Of a stretch of DNA of 64,000 nt, positions 27,320 through 36,175 are shown in pieces. The position numbers and the translations under genes were made by a program. Source of the stretch: Methanosarcina sp. MTP4. Lineage in GTDB: Archaea > Halobacteriota > Methanosarcinia > Methanosarcinales > Methanosarcinaceae. Position 1 is the stretch's first letter, and each line of letters starts with the position of its first letter. The stretch spans positions 1,674,001-1,738,000 of the forward strand of contig NZ_CP009505.1 in NCBI RefSeq assembly GCF_000970045.1, written 5' to 3'. The notes beneath the pieces are model-generated. The model did not search any database. It was not told the origin of the DNA and saw only the letters and a program-made list of their open reading frames with translations.

Positions 27320-27592
27320 CCCCCCATTCTTTCGGAACCTGCAAGACCACTCCCTGGCTTGCGGTTCAATGCTCCGATCCTTGCTTCGATCTCTGCTTCG
27401 ATCTCTGCTTCGACCTTCACTTCGACCTTCACTTCGACCTTCACTTCGACCTTCACTTCGACCTTCACTTCGATCCTTGCTTCGACCTTCGCTTCGATCT
27501 TTAATTCATTTACTTACCTGTAAATATAAATTCACTTTTATGTATATCTTTTTATACATGTCCATTTATTTCTCCCGGTGTTGAAATAAAAT
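27320..27592 (-). promoter_or_regulatory. Promoter and hairpin leader of sulfatase 1, with 12-bp repeats
   Basis: Reading the minus strand: a promoter-like block (CATGTATAAAAAGATATACA, about 27535-27575), then a purine/pyrimidine tandem array of 12-bp units (27376-27505, plus-strand TTCACTTCGACC and variants), then a hairpin AACCGCAAG...CTTGCAGGTT (27334-27368), then GGGGGG at 27320-27325 and the ATA start. The promoter block and hairpin recur at 37043-37160 without the array. Confidence 0.6.
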
Positions 27593-27596
27593 GCTT

Positions 27597-28247
27597 TTAA
27601 TGTCCCGGAAGCCCGGAAATGATGCCTAACGTTTCCAGACCGTCCAGTACCAGCTGCACCGCCAGTGCCGCCAGCAGGACGCCAAAAACAGCCTCCGTAA
27701 CCATCAAACGGGAAGGGTCCAGTTGCTTTGCCAGTTTGTCCATGTTTTTGAAAACCGCCATGTCGATCACACCCATAAGGAGGACAAGCCCTGCCACAAG
27801 AGCAAACATAAGCAGCGAGTCGAGCTGGTCGGAAACGGTGACAAGCACGGCAATTCCCGCCGGGTTTAGCAGGTAGGGTACTGCAAGAGGATAGAGAGCC
27901 ATCTGCATCGGGTCCCGGGAAGCCGCTTTTTCTTTGTGTTCCTCCGATCCTCCGGCCCCTATCAGCATGTGAAGGGCAAGCAGCATCAGGATGAGGCCCC
28001 CGGCGATAGATACCGCTCCCGGGCTAAAGTGCAGGAGCCTCATCAGCAGCGAGCCCAGAAAGACCAGGACCAGGGCAACGCCAACAGCCGTTTTTACCAT
28101 CTGTCCCGCCACTTTCTTTTGCATCTCCTTTTCCATGCCTGCGGTCAGGTCCAGAAAGGGCACAAGTGCGATTTTCGGGCCCATGCCGATCAGGAGCAAA
28201 ATAAACAGGTCAAAAACAACATAAAAATCAAGGCTCTCAAGATCCAT
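27597..28247 (-). CDS. MarC-like integral membrane protein
   Basis: A 216-residue protein with six predicted helices and MarC-type segments: LLIGMGPKIALVPFLDLT, AGGLILMLLALHML and the central ALYPLAVPYLLNPAGIAVLVT. Compared with the classic family (gene at 9434) the Pro-rich central motif is changed (LLNPAGI for LLSGPGTI), so it is a divergent member. ATG 28247 follows AGGAGAGAAG. It is upstream of sulfatase 1, separated by 280 bp with its own promoter. Substrate unknown. Confidence 0.8.
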   Translation of the reverse strand: MDLESLDFYVVFDLFILLLIGMGPKIALVPFLDLTAGMEKEMQKKVAGQMVKTAVGVALVLVFLGSLLMRLLHFSPGAVSIAGGLILMLLALHMLIGAGGSEEHKEKAASRDPMQMALYPLAVPYLLNPAGIAVLVTVSDQLDSLLMFALVAGLVLLMGVIDMAVFKNMDKLAKQLDPSRLMVTEAVFGVLLAALAVQLVLDGLETLGIISGLPGH

Positions 28248-28321
28248 TTCAGCTTCTCTCCTAAATATGAAAATTAATCAAAAATTAATTTCAGAAAGCT
28301 TCAAAACCGGAAGCTTACGAC

Positions 28322-29074
28322 TTATTCGCTTAATTTCTCCTCCTCCTGCAAACCGCCTTTGCCGTGCCAATAATCCCGTAATAACCAGAGGCCGTAAATG
28401 AACAGTACCAGGGCAAAGGGAAAGACCAGCATTCCTCCGAGGAAACCTGTGAGAAAGAGCAGGCAGTCCCACAGCCAGTGAATTATGATTACCGGGATGA
28501 TCGTGTCAAGGCGAACCCGCAAAGCCACTGTCCAGACCCCGAACATGCCTGCGAAAAAAGCCTGGCCTGCCGCGGCTGTGAAATTTCCGGTTATAAAGCC
28601 ATTTAACGCATGGACCAGCCCGAAAAGGACTGCCGTAATCCACACTGTACGCCAGATCCCGAATGACGACGAAGCCCCATGGAACAATATTCCCCGGTAC
28701 ATCAATTCCTCGCTGATGCCGACAAGCAGGGTATTGATGATCACGAGCATAAGCACCTGAGTTGGAGGAAGGCCTGTAAACAATAAAATCAGCAGCAGGA
28801 GAAAAAGCACAAGGGCCGGAAGCCAGAGCAAGCGCAAATCCCGTAAATTTTCCGGGCCTTTCCCTGCTACCTGGGGCCACCATTTCAAATAGCTAATAAC
28901 CCCAATCAAAAAGACAGCTGCAGCCAGCACCCCGAAGATTATCTGGTTTTTTGCCAGTTCATCAAGCTGCGTGGGCTTTCCCCCGACCTGCAGCAGTTCT
29001 CCACCAAATACGATGATAACCCAGATTGCAAATATTACCAGTGAAGTAGGCCACGGTTTTCCTGATGAATTCAT
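28322..29074 (-). CDS. CPBP family intramembrane metalloprotease
   Basis: A 250-residue protein with about eight predicted helices and the CAAX/bacteriocin-processing (ABI) protease motifs: SEELMYRG (EExxxR), LFGLVHALNG (His) and a late HWLWD. Archaeal members are of unknown substrate. Start: ATG 29074 has GGGGAAG nine nt upstream; a longer TTG start at 29089 overlaps that ribosome site and is rejected. It lies between sulfatase 2 and the MarC-like gene, 216 bp after sulfatase 2. Confidence 0.88.
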   Translation of the reverse strand: MNSSGKPWPTSLVIFAIWVIIVFGGELLQVGGKPTQLDELAKNQIIFGVLAAAVFLIGVISYLKWWPQVAGKGPENLRDLRLLWLPALVLFLLLLILLFTGLPPTQVLMLVIINTLLVGISEELMYRGILFHGASSSFGIWRTVWITAVLFGLVHALNGFITGNFTAAAGQAFFAGMFGVWTVALRVRLDTIIPVIIIHWLWDCLLFLTGFLGGMLVFPFALVLFIYGLWLLRDYWHGKGGLQEEEKLSE

Positions 29075-29089
29075 ATTTTGCTTCCCCAA

Positions 29090-29289
29090 TCCGATTCGAT
29101 ACAGCCGTTGGGCTCAGGCCAGATGGATGACTGCCGGGATTAGCGGGCCGGGTGCAATCCGGGTGTGACCTGGGTGCGTGGGTGTAATCCGGTGTAATCC
29201 GGTTGCTAATTGCCTGTTTCTTGCCCCCGCTGTCAGCTATTAAATATCAGCCTTAAAGTTCCTGTCCGGTACCCTTTCCAACTCCACGT
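29090..29289. other. Short intergenic region with GTGTAATCCG repeats
   Basis: Holds imperfect repeats of GGTGTAATCCG (29149-29200) and the tail end of the sulfatase 2 transcript; no gene. Confidence 0.4.
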
Positions 29290-30780
29290 TCATGTGCTTC
29301 CGATTCCCTTCAAAAGCTTCTCCATTGCCTGGTCTACAGTAAAACTGGCTGCTTTCTGGCGTGGAGGAAACTCTTTGAACGTTGCCAGAAAATCGCCTAC
29401 AACACCCTGTGCAGGCACAAGCAGGAAGGCATGATCGAGGAGCCAGTCGTAATAGATGTTCGAGGTCTGGTCTGCCCTCTCATAAGGGTCGGTGCGCAGG
29501 TTGAACATCTTCGGGACGCGCAGGGGGACAAAAGGTTCAGCCCAGACCTGCAACGTGCCGATGACGCGCTGCTCCATAAAGACAAGTTTCCAGTTATCGT
29601 ACCTCAGAGCTACCAGGTCACCGTCATCGGAGAAGTAGAAGAACTCGATGCGTGGGGACTTTTCCTCCTTCCCGGTAAGGCAGGGAAGCAGGTTATAGCC
29701 GTCAAGGTACACTTTGAAAGTTTTGTCCCCTTCTTTGTAGCCTTTTTTGAGCTTTTCCTTGACATCCGGCTCGCCTGCTGCTGCAAGGAAGGTTGGCAGC
29801 CAGTCAAGGTGGCTTACGATCTCGTTGGAAACCGTTCCTTCGGGGATCGTTCCCGGCCATCTCACCACCTGGGGTACCCGGAAAGCCCCCTCCCAGCAGG
29901 AGTTTTTCTCGTTTCTGAATGGGGTCATGGCTGAGTCGGGCCAGGTGTTCATGTGAGGGCCGTTGTCCGTGCTGTAGACGACTATGGTGTCTTTTGCAAT
30001 GCCCAGTCCGTCCAGCAGGTCAAGCAGCACTCCCACCTGCCGGTCGTGTTCGATCATGCCGTCATGGTATTCCGACTGCCAGCGCCCGGACTGGCCCCGT
30101 ATCCTCTCCGGGACATGGACCCTGAAGTGCATCCAGGTGGTGTTGAACCAGACAAAGAACGGCTTTTCCGCCTTGTGCTGGCGTTTGATAAAATCAACTG
30201 TTGCGTCCAGGAACTCCTCGTCCGCGGTTTCCATTCGCTTGCGGGTCAGAGGTCCGGTGTCCTCTATCCTGCCGTCGGCATAGCTCTGGATCACTCCCCT
30301 CGGGGCGTAGTTCTTACGGAAATCAGGAAAGTCCTCCTCAGGCGGATAGTCAGGGTGTTCAGGTTCTTCTTCGGCATTCAGGTGGTAGAGGTTGCCGTAG
30401 AATTCGTCAAAACCGTGGTTAGTAGGCAGGTGCTCGTCCCTGTCTCCAAGGTGGTTCTTTCCAAACTGCCCCGTAGCATAACCCTGAGCTTTTAAGAGCT
30501 CGGCGACGGTCGGGTCCTCGGACTGAATTCCAAGTTTGGCTCCGGGCATCCCCACTTTGCTCAGCCCCGTACGAAAAGCGCTCTGCCCGGTGATAAACGA
30601 AGCTCGCCCTGCCGTGCAGCTCTGTTCCCCATAAGAGTCGGTGAACCTCATGCCCTCATTTGCGATGCGGTCGATGTTTGGCGTCCTGTAGCCCATCAGG
30701 CCGTCGCTGTAGCAGCTGAGGTTGCTGATTCCTATATCATCTCCCCATATGACCAGAATGTTCGGTTTCTTTTCTGCCAT
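29290..30780 (-). CDS. Arylsulfatase 2 (Cys-type, short form, CTAGR motif)
   Basis: A 496-residue sulfatase. The N-terminal metal site GDDIGISN and the formylglycine motif QSCTAGRASF (Cys 55; C-x-A-x-R version) are present, followed by FGKNHLGD, TTWMHFR and STDNGPHMNTWPD. It lacks the C-terminal beta-sandwich of the other three sulfatases and is of a different subtype. ATG 30780 is preceded by GGGAAGA; the earlier in-frame ATG at 30795 overlaps that site. No signal peptide, so cytosolic. It follows the maturase gene after 117 bp, at the end of the sulfatase-maturase operon. Confidence 0.93.
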   Translation of the reverse strand: MAEKKPNILVIWGDDIGISNLSCYSDGLMGYRTPNIDRIANEGMRFTDSYGEQSCTAGRASFITGQSAFRTGLSKVGMPGAKLGIQSEDPTVAELLKAQGYATGQFGKNHLGDRDEHLPTNHGFDEFYGNLYHLNAEEEPEHPDYPPEEDFPDFRKNYAPRGVIQSYADGRIEDTGPLTRKRMETADEEFLDATVDFIKRQHKAEKPFFVWFNTTWMHFRVHVPERIRGQSGRWQSEYHDGMIEHDRQVGVLLDLLDGLGIAKDTIVVYSTDNGPHMNTWPDSAMTPFRNEKNSCWEGAFRVPQVVRWPGTIPEGTVSNEIVSHLDWLPTFLAAAGEPDVKEKLKKGYKEGDKTFKVYLDGYNLLPCLTGKEEKSPRIEFFYFSDDGDLVALRYDNWKLVFMEQRVIGTLQVWAEPFVPLRVPKMFNLRTDPYERADQTSNIYYDWLLDHAFLLVPAQGVVGDFLATFKEFPPRQKAASFTVDQAMEKLLKGIGST

Positions 30781-30897
30781 TCTTAATCTTCCCATTGATA
30801 GATTGGTTGATATATCGGGTCAGCGCTTTTAAGCAGCCTTCCGATGTTGGATAAAGCAAAATATGAATTTTTTTCTCTACTCTCCACTTTGTTCCTT

Positions 30898-32259
30898 TCA
30901 GAATCGTATAACAGGTCCAGACTGCTGCTGGGTCCTGTGTTTTACCTGCTTCCGGTCATTCCTTTCGGGTCCGTTTTTCTTGCGCCCGTGGCAGTGTTTG
31001 AACTTGAGCCCGCTTCCGCAGGGGCAGGGGTCGTTTCGTCCGGCTCTGGCAAAAGCATCTTCCATAGCCAGCACCCGCATCAGTTCCGGTGCCGGATAGC
31101 CCCGCTGCATCAGCCAGCCAAGGATTTTCAGGGGGTGGTCGATGTGCCGGAAGAAGGTTTTCCAGCCTTCGCAGAGGTAGTTCAAACCCGGTTCTCCGTC
31201 CGGGGTTGTAAGGAAGCGGTTTTTGGGACATTCCCCCCTGCAGGCAAAGAGAAAATCGCATTCCTTGCATGCCCTCGGCAGAGAGTCTCGTTTTTTCTGC
31301 CCGAACTTTTGCTGTTTTTCCGAAAAGGCAAGTTCCGCGAGTTCCTTTTCCAGGATGTTTCCCAGCTTGCAGGCAGGTTCCACAAAGTGGTCACAGGAGT
31401 AGAGGTCGCCGTTGTGCTCCAGGGCAAGCCCAAGGCCGCAGGTCTCTTCAAAGACGCACATCCCTGAAGGCATGTCCAGCCAGCGGCGGGCTGCGGCTTC
31501 AAAGGTCTGCACAAAGACATTACCCACGTCGTTTCGCGCCCATTCGTCGAAAATACGGATAAGGAAATTTCCGAACTGTTCAGGCAGTACCGAAAGGTCC
31601 GATACCGTGTTTCCCTCCTGGTAGAGGGTGCCCCCGTCCTCGTTGATTCGCTCCACAATGGGGATGAACTGGACCCAGTCTGTCTTTGCCTCGTCCCGGA
31701 AGAAGCGGTAGACTTCCAGCGGATAATCGGCGTTCCTGCGGTTGACCGTGGCAAGGACGTTGTATTCAACCCCATGTTTTTGGAGCAGGCGAAGCCCCCG
31801 CATGACCCTGTCGAAGGACCCTTTTCCTCCCCTGTCCACCCGGCAGGCGTCGTGAAGTTCGCGCGGGCCGTCGATGCTGATCCCTATGAGAAAGTTGTTT
31901 TCCTTGAAGAAACGGCACCATTCGTCGTCCAGCAGCGTGCCGTTGGTCTGCATCGTATTTTCGAATGTCATTCCCGGTTTTCTGTACTTTTCCTGCAGCT
32001 CGATTGCACGCCGGTAAAAGTCGATTCCCATCAGGGTGGGTTCCCCTCCCTGCCAGGCAACGGTCACCTGCGGGCTGCTGTGGGCTGCAATCAGCTGCCG
32101 GATGTAGTTTTCCAGCACCTCGTCTGACATGCGGAAGCTGCTTCCGGGATAGAGCAGTTCTTTAGGCAGGTAGAAGCAGTAGGAGCAGGCCAGGTTGCAG
32201 ATTGCTCCGGTCGGCTTGGCAAGCACATGGACGCGGGGAGGCAGGAAGTTTTGTGCCAT
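30898..32259 (-). CDS. Anaerobic sulfatase-maturating enzyme (radical SAM, SPASM) with SEC-C tail
   Basis: Oxidises the active-site Cys (or Ser) of sulfatases to formylglycine without oxygen. The radical SAM motif CNLACSYC has Cys at 21, 25 and 28. The SPASM region gives further Fe-S cysteines ([19 protein letters not shown] and [16 protein letters not shown]). A SEC-C zinc motif, [16 protein letters not shown], follows at about 408-423, then a basic tail. ATG 32259 follows GGGAGGAACT. The gene is placed between sulfatases 3 and 2, its obvious clients, with an abutting 53-codon ORF just ahead. Confidence 0.95.
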   Translation of the reverse strand: MAQNFLPPRVHVLAKPTGAICNLACSYCFYLPKELLYPGSSFRMSDEVLENYIRQLIAAHSSPQVTVAWQGGEPTLMGIDFYRRAIELQEKYRKPGMTFENTMQTNGTLLDDEWCRFFKENNFLIGISIDGPRELHDACRVDRGGKGSFDRVMRGLRLLQKHGVEYNVLATVNRRNADYPLEVYRFFRDEAKTDWVQFIPIVERINEDGGTLYQEGNTVSDLSVLPEQFGNFLIRIFDEWARNDVGNVFVQTFEAAARRWLDMPSGMCVFEETCGLGLALEHNGDLYSCDHFVEPACKLGNILEKELAELAFSEKQQKFGQKKRDSLPRACKECDFLFACRGECPKNRFLTTPDGEPGLNYLCEGWKTFFRHIDHPLKILGWLMQRGYPAPELMRVLAMEDAFARAGRNDPCPCGSGLKFKHCHGRKKNGPERNDRKQVKHRTQQQSGPVIRF

Positions 32260-32421
32260 TTAACAGTTCCTCCCTGCGCCGTGATTTCCCTGTTCGACTT
32301 TGATCTCCATGCTTCGGCCCGTGATTCTGATCATGATCTGGACCATGCTTAGAACCGTACTTCGGCCCATACCCTGGCTAATGCTTCGGATTTCATAAGG
32401 TCTGCCTGTATTTTCTGTCAT
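32260..32421 (-). CDS. 53-residue small ORF abutting the sulfatase maturase
   Basis: ATG 32421 is preceded by AAGGAGAA at a good distance, and the TAA abuts the maturase ATG with no gap, so translation coupling is possible. The product begins MTENTGRPYEIRSISQ and is rich in Arg, Ser and Met, with loosely repeated GRSM blocks that reflect a degenerate repeat in the DNA. No family is recognised. It may be a leader peptide or merely a repeat that happens to be open. Confidence 0.4.
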   Translation of the reverse strand: MTENTGRPYEIRSISQGMGRSTVLSMVQIMIRITGRSMEIKVEQGNHGAGRNC

Positions 32422-32457
32422 CTGAAATTCTCCTTCTGTCCTGTGCATCCGGCTTTT

Positions 32458-33603
32458 TTACTCCTCCGCGAAAACCCCTTCCTCGCGTAAGCGGCGCACC
32501 GTCTGTATCACGACTGCAGTCAGCGGCACTGCCAGTATCATGGCCAGGAATCCGCCGACAACGCCGGATGCGATCGTTACCAGGAACACGAGCAGTGGGT
32601 GCACTTTGAGAGTTGTCCCCAGAGCCCAGGTATTTATGACATTCTGCAGCGCCCCGTTGGATATGGTAACCGCCACTGCGACAATCAGCGCCGTTTCTGC
32701 TCCCCCGGAACCAAAAGCGATAATCACGGCAAAAGCGCCGCCAATAAAGGCGCCTATGTAAGGGATGAATGAAGTAAAAAAGTAGAGAATGAGAATCGAG
32801 CCCACCAGGGGCACCTTTAGGACAATCAGGGGGATGGCCACCACGATTGACGTAATCGTCGCAGTGAGCGCAGTTCCCCGGAAATAAAGCCGTATTGAAC
32901 GGCTGATGTTGGCAACGATAGCCGTACCTGTTCCGGGTTTTAACTTGAACTGCCGGGCCAGCCAGACCTCGATTTCAGGCCCGTCCCGCAGGATGAAAAA
33001 AAGAATGAACACACTGAAGTATACCCCTATCAGGAGCGCTGCAGCACTCGAAAACGTGCTGCTGAGGATTCCGATAATTCCCTGGCCCAGTGCAGGCAGG
33101 CCGTTTGCAACTGCGGCTCTGATGGATTCAAGGGTCTCTTCCTCGATCTGGAACTGCAGAAGCCAGGCTTCCAGGCTTGCCCATCCGGCTTCGAGCTGGC
33201 GTACGATCTCGGCCCCCTGGTCAATGAACCCCCTTACCAGAATTAGGAGCAGGGCGGCGGCACCCAGAAATATCAGCAACATCGTAAGCACCGTGCCGAT
33301 ACTGCGGGGAACCCGCCGTCGCTCCAGCCTGTCTACCAGCGGCCGAAAGACAATTCCTATCACCACCGCAACGAGCAGCGGGACAGTGATACTGCTCACG
33401 GTCGCAATGAAGCTAAGGACGGTACCGGCGGCGAGCACGATGCCCAGAAAGAGCCAGCTAACCATACCTGCGCGGCGCAGCCAGTAAGGTGCGCTTCTGG
33501 AAAAGTCGCTTCGAAGTTGTTTGTCCGTAATGATTCTCCCCCCAGGGTAGGACTGGCAGTTCCCGGTCTGCCTGTTCACCGGATTACCTGCCAGTCCCCC
33601 CAT
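32458..33603 (-). CDS. AI-2E family transporter (permease) 1
   Basis: A membrane protein of up to 381 residues of the AI-2E/PerM family, with eight predicted helices: paired helices at the N-terminus, a long extramembrane domain (about 120-175), and the C-terminal group with FFTSFIPYIGAFIGG and a PLLVFLVTIASGVVGGFLAMILAVPLTA end. Some members export small molecules or act as Na+/H+ antiporters; the substrate here is unknown. The start is uncertain: ATG 33603 gives an odd Gly/Asn-rich leader, whereas ATT 33531 lies just after GGGGGGAG and gives a normal N-terminus. It begins 24 bp after sulfatase 3, clearly in its operon. Confidence 0.9.
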   Translation of the reverse strand: MGGLAGNPVNRQTGNCQSYPGGRIITDKQLRSDFSRSAPYWLRRAGMVSWLFLGIVLAAGTVLSFIATVSSITVPLLVAVVIGIVFRPLVDRLERRRVPRSIGTVLTMLLIFLGAAALLLILVRGFIDQGAEIVRQLEAGWASLEAWLLQFQIEEETLESIRAAVANGLPALGQGIIGILSSTFSSAAALLIGVYFSVFILFFILRDGPEIEVWLARQFKLKPGTGTAIVANISRSIRLYFRGTALTATITSIVVAIPLIVLKVPLVGSILILYFFTSFIPYIGAFIGGAFAVIIAFGSGGAETALIVAVAVTISNGALQNVINTWALGTTLKVHPLLVFLVTIASGVVGGFLAMILAVPLTAVVIQTVRRLREEGVFAEE

Positions 33604-33627
33604 CCAATCCTGTCTTCTTTCCTATCT

Positions 33628-35982
33628 TCACTGCCTCGCCATGACCATGCGGGTCTCGGCTTCCTTGTCCTCGATAAGCTTCCCGCTCACATCAACGGTT
33701 ACGCTGTAGATCTTGCCGGTGAACTCAAAGGGAGGCTGGTAGTCGGGTGTGACCGGAGCCCCGGGAGCTGAGCCACAGGTGACCCCGCTGGTCAGCCCGA
33801 GTGCAAGTGGAGTCGTTACCGGGACCTCAGTTTGGCCGACTAACTTTCCGTCTATATAGAGCTGAGCTCTGCCTGGTACCCCCTTGCCCCTTGCCACGTC
33901 CGGCTCGCCGGTTACTTCGAACTCGAAGCGGAGCTTATGCCGCCCCTCGGGAACGTTTTCTACGGACTCGACATGATATAGGGTCCTGGATACGTAGTTG
34001 TGCACCCAGTGAAGCTTTCCGCCTTTCATGTAGAACGAATAGCCGGAATCGATTCCCCCATGGGCAAGCAGGACTCCTTCGGCATCCCCCGGAGGGATCT
34101 CGACATCTGCGGTGATACTGTGCGGGCGGTTGAGGACCCTGACCGCTGCATTTGAGGGCACCCCCTGGGTTCCGGGATAATAGGTGTAGTGTGTCCGGTC
34201 GACGGCAATCTGCGGCCGTTCATCGGCAAGGCGCAGCACTCCGCGGGCATCGATAGGCAGCACGTTATATTTTCCGGCCTCTACATACCAGGTGGCAATC
34301 ATCTCGATTAACTTCGGCCGGTTTTCCGCAGCTACATCATGGTTCTCGGTCCAGTCCTTTTCCACATGGTAAAGCTCCCAGCCTTTTGCATCCAGCTCGG
34401 TCAGCTTCCCTGCCGGGATCGGTTCGCCGAAGGATTTTCCTGCTTCGGCGAACGAGGGACCGGGCCACGGACATACCGCCCGCCAGCCGTTATGGTAAAT
34501 GGAGCGGTGCCCCATCATCTCGAAGTACTGGGTGTGGTGCTTTGAAGGCGCACCGGTATCGTCGAAAGTAGGTGCAAAACTGAAGCCTTCGATGGGTGCC
34601 TGGGTCACACCTTTGATAACCGTCGGGGGCTCAATTCCCAGGCATTCCAGGACTGTGGGCAGCATGTCGATAGCGTGGGCGTACTGGGTGCGGACCTCTC
34701 CCCCGACTTTTATTCCCCGGGGCCAGTGGACGATAAAGGGGTCGCTGATGCCGCCCCGGTATGTTTCCCGCTTCCAGCGGCGGAAGGGCGTATCTCCCGC
34801 CCAGGTCCAGCCCCAGGCGTAGTGGTTGAAAGTCTCAGGGCCACCCAGCTTATGCAGGGCTGCGAGGTTCTCTTCCAGCGATTCGGGCACATTGTTGAAG
34901 AACAGATTCTCGTTGACTGAGCCCGTCGGCCCCCCTTCTGAACTGGCCCCGTTATCGGAAATTACCATGATTAAAGTATTATCAAACTCACCGATATCTT
35001 TGAGGAACTGTAGCAGCCTGCCGATGTGGTAATCGGTATGTTCCAGAAAGCCGGCAAAGACTTCCATCATGCGGGCGTAGAGCTTCTTTTCCTCAGGCGA
35101 GCATTTTTCCCAGGGCTTGACATCCGGGTCATGGCGGGATAGTTCGGCGTCTTTCGGGACTATGCCAAGTTCCTTCTGCCGGGCGAAAGTCTTTTCCCGG
35201 TAAGCCTCCCAGCCGTCGTCAAACTTGCCTTTGTATTTGTCCGTCCATTCTTTTGGGACGTGGTGAGGGGCATGCATGGCTCCGGTGCAGAAGTACATGA
35301 AAAAGGGCTTGTTGGGTGCGACCTGTTTGGCGTCGGCAATGAACTGGATAGCTTTGTCCGCAAGGTCCTCATTCAGGGTATAACCTTCTTCCGGAGGCTT
35401 TGGAGGGGTTGCGGGGTGGTTGTCGTAGACCAGTTCAGGGTAATACTGGTGCGTTTCGCCTCCCAAAAAACCGTAGAAGCGCTCGAAACCCCGGCCGAGA
35501 GGCCAGCGGTCATAGGGTCCGGCTGCCGAGATCTGGTCTGCAGGTGTCAGGTGCCATTTGCCGACGGCATAGGTGTTGTAGCCGTGCTGCTGGAGCATCT
35601 CCGACAAAAACCCGTTTTCAAAAGGTATGTAACCGTCGTAGCCCGGATAGCCGGTTGAGCCCTCGGTGATGCAGGCCATATTGTTTGAATGGTGGTTCCT
35701 GCCGGTCAGGATACAGGTTCGTGTGGGAGAGCACAGCGCCGTAGTATGCATATTGCTGTAAGCAAGCCCTCCCTCTGCAAGGCTGTCCAGATTTGGTGTA
35801 TTTATGGGCGAGCCGTAGCAACCTAGTTGTCCAAAACCGGTGTCATCCAGCACGATAAATAGTACGTTCGGAGCCCCTTCTTTAGCCCGCCGGGGTTCCG
35901 GCCAGGCGGGTTCTGACTGGTCTGCAGTGCGCCCGATAACTCCGGGAAAGGCGGTGTCGGACCTGTATTCTTTTAATGGCAT
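33628..35982 (-). CDS. Arylsulfatase 3 (Cys-type, long form)
   Basis: A 784-residue sulfatase close to sulfatase 1 over its whole length. Seen: VLDDTGFGQ, formylglycine motif ALCSPTRTC (Cys 84), VGKWHLTP, AMHAPHHV, SDNGASSEGG, the conserved YAWGWTWAGDTPFRRWKRE block, and a C-terminal beta-sandwich from about residue 620. ATG 35982 follows AGGAGGATAA, an excellent ribosome site. No signal peptide. It is first in the run sulfatase 3 - AI-2E permease - small ORF - maturase - sulfatase 2, and follows a DUF1269 gene by 193 bp. Confidence 0.95.
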   Translation of the reverse strand: MPLKEYRSDTAFPGVIGRTADQSEPAWPEPRRAKEGAPNVLFIVLDDTGFGQLGCYGSPINTPNLDSLAEGGLAYSNMHTTALCSPTRTCILTGRNHHSNNMACITEGSTGYPGYDGYIPFENGFLSEMLQQHGYNTYAVGKWHLTPADQISAAGPYDRWPLGRGFERFYGFLGGETHQYYPELVYDNHPATPPKPPEEGYTLNEDLADKAIQFIADAKQVAPNKPFFMYFCTGAMHAPHHVPKEWTDKYKGKFDDGWEAYREKTFARQKELGIVPKDAELSRHDPDVKPWEKCSPEEKKLYARMMEVFAGFLEHTDYHIGRLLQFLKDIGEFDNTLIMVISDNGASSEGGPTGSVNENLFFNNVPESLEENLAALHKLGGPETFNHYAWGWTWAGDTPFRRWKRETYRGGISDPFIVHWPRGIKVGGEVRTQYAHAIDMLPTVLECLGIEPPTVIKGVTQAPIEGFSFAPTFDDTGAPSKHHTQYFEMMGHRSIYHNGWRAVCPWPGPSFAEAGKSFGEPIPAGKLTELDAKGWELYHVEKDWTENHDVAAENRPKLIEMIATWYVEAGKYNVLPIDARGVLRLADERPQIAVDRTHYTYYPGTQGVPSNAAVRVLNRPHSITADVEIPPGDAEGVLLAHGGIDSGYSFYMKGGKLHWVHNYVSRTLYHVESVENVPEGRHKLRFEFEVTGEPDVARGKGVPGRAQLYIDGKLVGQTEVPVTTPLALGLTSGVTCGSAPGAPVTPDYQPPFEFTGKIYSVTVDVSGKLIEDKEAETRMVMARQ

Positions 35983-36175
35983 TTATCCTCCTATCTACTG
36001 TTTAGGATTTTCCGTAAAAAGCCTGAAAATAAATATGGAAATAATAAAAAAGGGGAAAGGAACTGACTTTTCGCTCCTTCCCCCTTATTCATTTTATTCA
36101 GGAATCGTTGTTCTTGCCCTAAATCCGATTTTCGGGGATGCAGGCATTCCCAATTAGGTGGTTTTCAGATCGGAT

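Noticed and set aside
27278-27584. Open frames of Ser-Thr-Phe or Leu-Arg-Pro repeats
   Set aside because: They are translations of the 12-bp array in the sulfatase 1 upstream region.
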